NCBI GenBank assembly: GCA_958413765.1
Contig: CATYVH010000024.1
Location: forward strand, 1-26,040
Reading direction: 5' to 3'
DNA: 26,040 nucleotides
Source of the DNA: an uncultured Collinsella sp.
GTDB taxonomy: Bacteria; Actinomycetota; Coriobacteriia; Coriobacteriales; Coriobacteriaceae
Numbering within the stretch: the stretch's first letter is position 1; each line of letters starts with the position of its first letter. The notes beneath the pieces were generated by a model. The model searched no databases. It was not told the DNA's origin and saw only the letters and a program-made list of their open reading frames with translations. A program made the position numbers and the translations under genes. Below are positions 23,322 through 26,040 of the stretch, piece by piece.

Positions 23322-23987
23322 TCAGATCTTATATTTGGCGCGGATGTAGCCGACGTATTCTTTGACGAGCTCGCGCTCCATGTCGTCGGCATAGCGGAAC
23401 TGCAGGCCGCAGACGTTGCGGTACAGGCTGCCCTTGGGCGCGCGGCGCACCCAGCACACGATGCCCAGCTGCTCGGGCAGCTCGTGGCGCTCTCCCTGCA
23501 GGCGGATTGTGGGCATTTGTACGGCCAGGGCCTCGCCCACATCGGGGTAGTCGTTAAGGTAGATGGCCAGGCCGCCGGCCGAGACGTCGATGGTCATGGC
23601 GTCCTCGGGCTCAGGGGTCGGCGCGTTGTCGCGCTGGTAGGTCAGGCGCATGGCGACCTTAAAACGCTCGTCGCGGCGCCTGACGAAGGTGCGCTGCTCG
23701 GCGACTTTGCGCATTTTCCAGTAGGTGCGGATGCCCTTTTTCTCGACCGACTCGGGGTAACCGGCGAGCACGAACGTCTCCTCGCCCACTTTGTACTGCA
23801 GCAGCAGCTTTTGGTTTTCGTCCATGATGAGCGGCTTGCCGGCGAGCATGGGCGAGCTCATAAGGAAGTACGCCTCGTCTAGGTTCTCTTTGTACGTGGC
23901 GAGCATGTTGAAGTCGGTTTTTTGGCCCATGGGCACGTCGAATGCCACCTGAAGCTTGGTCCCCGGCGTTATCTGTTGCTCTGCCAT
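23322..23987 (-). CDS. PilZ domain c-di-GMP receptor (YcgR-like)
   Basis: Start at ATG 23987 (221 residues) with GGGGGAG five bases upstream. The N-terminal half (about 5-95) is a beta-rich domain of the YcgR N-terminal type. The C-terminal half is PilZ, with the two c-di-GMP contact motifs: RRRDER (about 103-108; consensus RxxxR) and DVSAGG (about 134-139; consensus DxSxxG). Such proteins bind cyclic di-GMP and change activity of motility, secretion or polysaccharide machinery. No flagellar genes are in view. Its operon partner is the membrane protein with the fibre signature, so a c-di-GMP link to surface fibre control is plausible. A TACAAT -10-like box lies at 24046-24051. Confidence 0.9.
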   Translation of the reverse strand: MAEQQITPGTKLQVAFDVPMGQKTDFNMLATYKENLDEAYFLMSSPMLAGKPLIMDENQKLLLQYKVGEETFVLAGYPESVEKKGIRTYWKMRKVAEQRTFVRRRDERFKVAMRLTYQRDNAPTPEPEDAMTIDVSAGGLAIYLNDYPDVGEALAVQMPTIRLQGERHELPEQLGIVCWVRRAPKGSLYRNVCGLQFRYADDMERELVKEYVGYIRAKYKI

Positions 23988-24045
23988 GTTTTCTCCCCCA
24001 GTCGCGGGCGCCGATATCATCGTCGTGCGCGATACGCATTGGGCT

Positions 24046-24051
24046 ATTGTA
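24046..24051 (-). promoter_or_regulatory. -10-like box of the PilZ operon
   Basis: TACAAT on the minus strand, about 60 bases before the PilZ start. A weak TCGAAA lies 17 bases further upstream. Confidence 0.4.
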
Positions 24052-24116
24052 ACTGCTTTGCCGTAGGTTTCGATGTGCAGCGCGTGAAATGGCGCGGATG
24101 TGAGGCGCGGCAGCCG

Positions 24117-25592
24117 CTAGCGCATCTGCCCTGCACGCCCTGTTAGTCGATACTTGCGGTTACGGCTCGTCGTCGCGGCCGTAGGCTCTAGCTTGCCCTG
24201 CGCGATAAGCGCATTGACGCGCGTCCTAACCTGGGAGACGGTGAGTCCCGTGCATTCTGCCAGTTCACGTGTTCCCAGTTCGCCGTTGCGCTTGAGTGCC
24301 GCCACAATTAAGTCCCCGCCATGATCGATTTGCTCAACCTTCGCTCGGTAGAGGACAACCTTAAACCGGTCGAAACCCGGGCAAAACAATGGCTCGGCCA
24401 GACCGTGCGCACGCATGGCATCGAGCATCATTGGAATGCCCGATCCGTTGCCTTCGGCAGGAGAGCCCGCACCGTCGGGCAATGGAACAAGCGACATGAG
24501 CTTCACAAGCGTCGCATTGCGACATCGGGAGCTGCCGTCAAACAGGTTCTCGCGAGTCTTTCCTCCGTATAGGCCGCCGGGGTTCACCACCTCGATACGA
24601 TCGTCAAAAACGTCGACGGCGATCGATTGCCCACAGAACCGATCCCCGTATTCCCTGTGGATAACCGCGTTGGCGATTGCCTCACGCAGGACCTCCTCGG
24701 GAATCTCCAGCGAGTCGATACGCGAAATGCCTTGGACGGTCGCGGTGCGGCGCAGGTTTTTGGCGACAGCCGCGACAGCATCCGAAATCATCTCGCCCAA
24801 CGTTCCCTCGCAGATCGTACGGTCCATGAACCTCAACGACCCCGCCGCGCCCTTCTGCGTTCCGGCATAGACCGCCACATCGATAAAGAGCTTGGGATAG
24901 AACTGCTGAGGATAGGCACCCGCAGCCAGGAGCCCGGCTTTAGTGACATTGCCCTGGGAGTCGAGGAAATTCAGGCGCTCCAGCTTCGTTTTCTTGTCCG
25001 GCGCGTCGCGCATCGCACGGGGTGTCAGTGAGAAAGCACGCTCTATCGTGCGGTCGACCAGGGCCTCGTCAAGATCGCCTGCGACCGCGCCGGGCACTGC
25101 ATCGCGATCACTGGGGCTCGTCCGTTCATACGATGACAAGGACAGGACCTCGGTCGACGAGAGCGGAACATCTTTGTCGTCGATGCGTTTGTAGCCGCCG
25201 CCTTGAGCGCCCCGCTCTATGACATAACAAGGCTTGCTCGACGGGTCGAGCTCCTCAATCGTGATGACCAGAACCACGGTGCCCTGGAGCTCCACGCGTT
25301 CAATGGTGTATTTGGGCGGATTGGCCAGTTTTCCGCGACCGCCGGCATCACCCATGCCCGCTACGAATTGGTTGAGTACCTTCTCGGTCTCAAAGTTCTC
25401 AACCGGGACAAAGCCCGCGCGCTCGCTCACGCCGAGCACGATAATTCCGCCAGCGGTATTCGCGAATGCGCTAACCGTTTCCCATACGTCGCGAGAAAGC
25501 GTCGTGGCGCTCTCCTTTACTTCGACGCTAAAGTCATCCGAACCCATGCGCTTTAAAGACTCGAGCAAACCGGCCAGCTCGTTTTCGTTCAT
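24117..25592 (-). CDS. AlbA_2/Schlafen-type ATP-binding transcriptional regulator
   Basis: Start at ATG 25592 (491 residues) with AGGG eight bases upstream; a GTG two codons earlier is possible. The N-terminal AlbA_2 domain shows VEVKESATTLSRDVWETVSAFANTAGGIIVLGV (about 23-55). A middle HATPase_c_4-like domain has IPEEVLREAIANAVIHREYGD and DDRIEVVNPGGLYGG. The C-terminus is a winged-helix module (GTRELAECTGLTVSQVRTRVNALIAQGKL). This layout is common in bacterial proteins annotated as ATP-binding or RecG-like regulators, some linked to defence or stress response. Its upstream region contains two copies of a 70-base repeat, which may be its own operators. Regulation of itself is inference. Confidence 0.88.
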   Translation of the reverse strand: MNENELAGLLESLKRMGSDDFSVEVKESATTLSRDVWETVSAFANTAGGIIVLGVSERAGFVPVENFETEKVLNQFVAGMGDAGGRGKLANPPKYTIERVELQGTVVLVITIEELDPSSKPCYVIERGAQGGGYKRIDDKDVPLSSTEVLSLSSYERTSPSDRDAVPGAVAGDLDEALVDRTIERAFSLTPRAMRDAPDKKTKLERLNFLDSQGNVTKAGLLAAGAYPQQFYPKLFIDVAVYAGTQKGAAGSLRFMDRTICEGTLGEMISDAVAAVAKNLRRTATVQGISRIDSLEIPEEVLREAIANAVIHREYGDRFCGQSIAVDVFDDRIEVVNPGGLYGGKTRENLFDGSSRCRNATLVKLMSLVPLPDGAGSPAEGNGSGIPMMLDAMRAHGLAEPLFCPGFDRFKVVLYRAKVEQIDHGGDLIVAALKRNGELGTRELAECTGLTVSQVRTRVNALIAQGKLEPTAATTSRNRKYRLTGRAGQMR

Positions 25593-25650
25593 CTGCACGT
25601 CCCTTCGCTCGGTCCTGCGGAGAATGCTGCAGACGGATTTCCCTCGTCTC

Positions 25651-25720
25651 TCAGTTATCTCTCGTAATTATCTCTTATCTTTCTGTTATCTCTCGTATTA
25701 GATATGAGTGAAAGATGAGA
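25651..25720. repeat. Repeat unit A1: multiple TTATCTCTC motifs
   Basis: A 70-base unit beginning TCAGTTATCTCTCGTA. It contains several direct TTATCTCT-type motifs, then inverted ones (GAAAGATGAGAGATAA running into the flank), so it could fold or bind a multimeric regulator. It lies 59 bases upstream of the AlbA_2 gene start and matches unit A2 at 64 of 70 positions. Confidence 0.75.
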
Positions 25721-25813
25721 GATAAGATATCTCTACCTGCTTCATTAAATCATGTTTTTGCTGGTGGACAATCGATATTGAGACAATATCATGGTTGCTT
25801 GTCTCTTTGCTGC

Positions 25814-25883
25814 TCAGTTATCTCTCATATTTATCTCTCATCTTTCTGTTATCTCTCATATTAGAGATGAGTGAGAGATGAGA
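25814..25883. repeat. Repeat unit A2: second copy of the 70-base repeat
   Basis: Begins TCAGTTATCTCTCATA, in the same orientation as unit A1 and 163 bases apart from it. The intervening 93 bases are AT-rich and unrelated. Conservation of the TTATCTCTC motif and its spacing suggests functional sites. Confidence 0.75.
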
Positions 25884-25911
25884 AATGCATGAGTGATGGA
25901 CGGTCGGAAAT

Positions 25912-26030
25912 CGAGAGTGGATTTTCGGACGGTTTTTGGGCGTTTTGGGGCTGTTTCCGTCCGAAAATCCACTCTCGTTCAATTTGCGTCCGAATTTCCA
26001 CGCTCGTGTGTCCGAAAATCCACGCTCGTG
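25912..26030. repeat. Repeat family B: four copies of GTCCGAAAATCCAC[GT]CTCG
   Basis: One inverted copy (25912-25932) and three direct copies (25957-25977, 25987-26008, 26009-26030). The inverted copy and the first direct copy form a perfect 21-bp hairpin with a 24-base loop. The last two copies are back to back with a 22-base period. The array runs close to the end of the window and may continue. There is no gene in 25593-26040. Confidence 0.75.
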
Positions 26031-26040
26031 CGGCAGATTG

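Noticed and set aside
25651..26030. CRISPR array
   Set aside because: The repeats are of two families with inverted copies, unequal spacing and no regular spacers; no cas genes are near.

Overview
The window is high-GC DNA with short intergenic gaps, strong GGAGG-type ribosome-binding sites and occasional GTG starts. The gene content (a glmM / DUF4012 pair, several alternate-signal exported proteins, an AbiEi-like/DUF559-like protein, a DUF5710 protein) suggests a gut Coriobacteriia actinobacterium, most likely Collinsella or a close relative. That assignment rests on family recognition, not on a database search.

Layout. 1-485 is the 3' end of an M32 carboxypeptidase (+). 691-2022 is glmM (-). 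2106-4418 is a membrane-anchored DUF4012 protein (-). 4568-5590 is an EamA/DMT transporter (-). 5716-14768 is one tightly packed minus-strand operon of eight genes: four small exported proteins with SipW-type signal peptides (transcribed first), a SipW-like signal peptidase, a membrane-anchored McrB-like AAA+ ATPase, a DUF2357-like/coiled-coil protein, and a second SipW-like signal peptidase. 15001-15075 is tRNA-Val(GAC) with its own promoter and terminator, followed by a roughly 175-bp MITE-like inverted-repeat element. 15454-19244 is an accessory stretch with two nuclease-type genes (AbiEi-like/DUF559-like, and an HNH McrA-like protein), a DUF5710 protein and a small zinc-ribbon protein. 19393-21194 holds two more exported fibre-like subunits, separated by a very strong terminator that acts as an attenuator. 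21593-22102 is an unrecognised conserved-looking protein (+). 22159-23987 is a two-gene unit: a PilZ (c-di-GMP) protein and a membrane protein whose extracellular end carries the same 'W-L-[DE]-G-x-D-P-x-C' signature as the fibre subunits. 24117-25592 is an AlbA_2/Schlafen-type ATP-binding winged-helix regulator, preceded by a non-coding region made of two repeat families.

How the parts fit. Six exported proteins share an A-T-[YF]-A-W-[FY] motif at the end of the signal hydrophobic segment, and most share a C-terminal [IVY]-[WYM]-[LMI]-[ED]-G-x-D-x-x-C motif. This is the organisation of TasA/camelysin-type fibre systems, where a dedicated ER-type (Ser-His) signal peptidase matures the subunits. 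What is unusual is the addition, inside the same operon, of a McrB-like AAA+ protein with transmembrane helices and no DNA-binding domain, paired with a DUF2357-like protein whose nuclease is replaced by a roughly 350-residue Ala/Glu coiled coil. I read this as a McrBC-derived module recruited to surface-fibre secretion or assembly rather than to DNA restriction. This is inference from domain architecture and gene order, and it is the best candidate in the window for an undescribed system.
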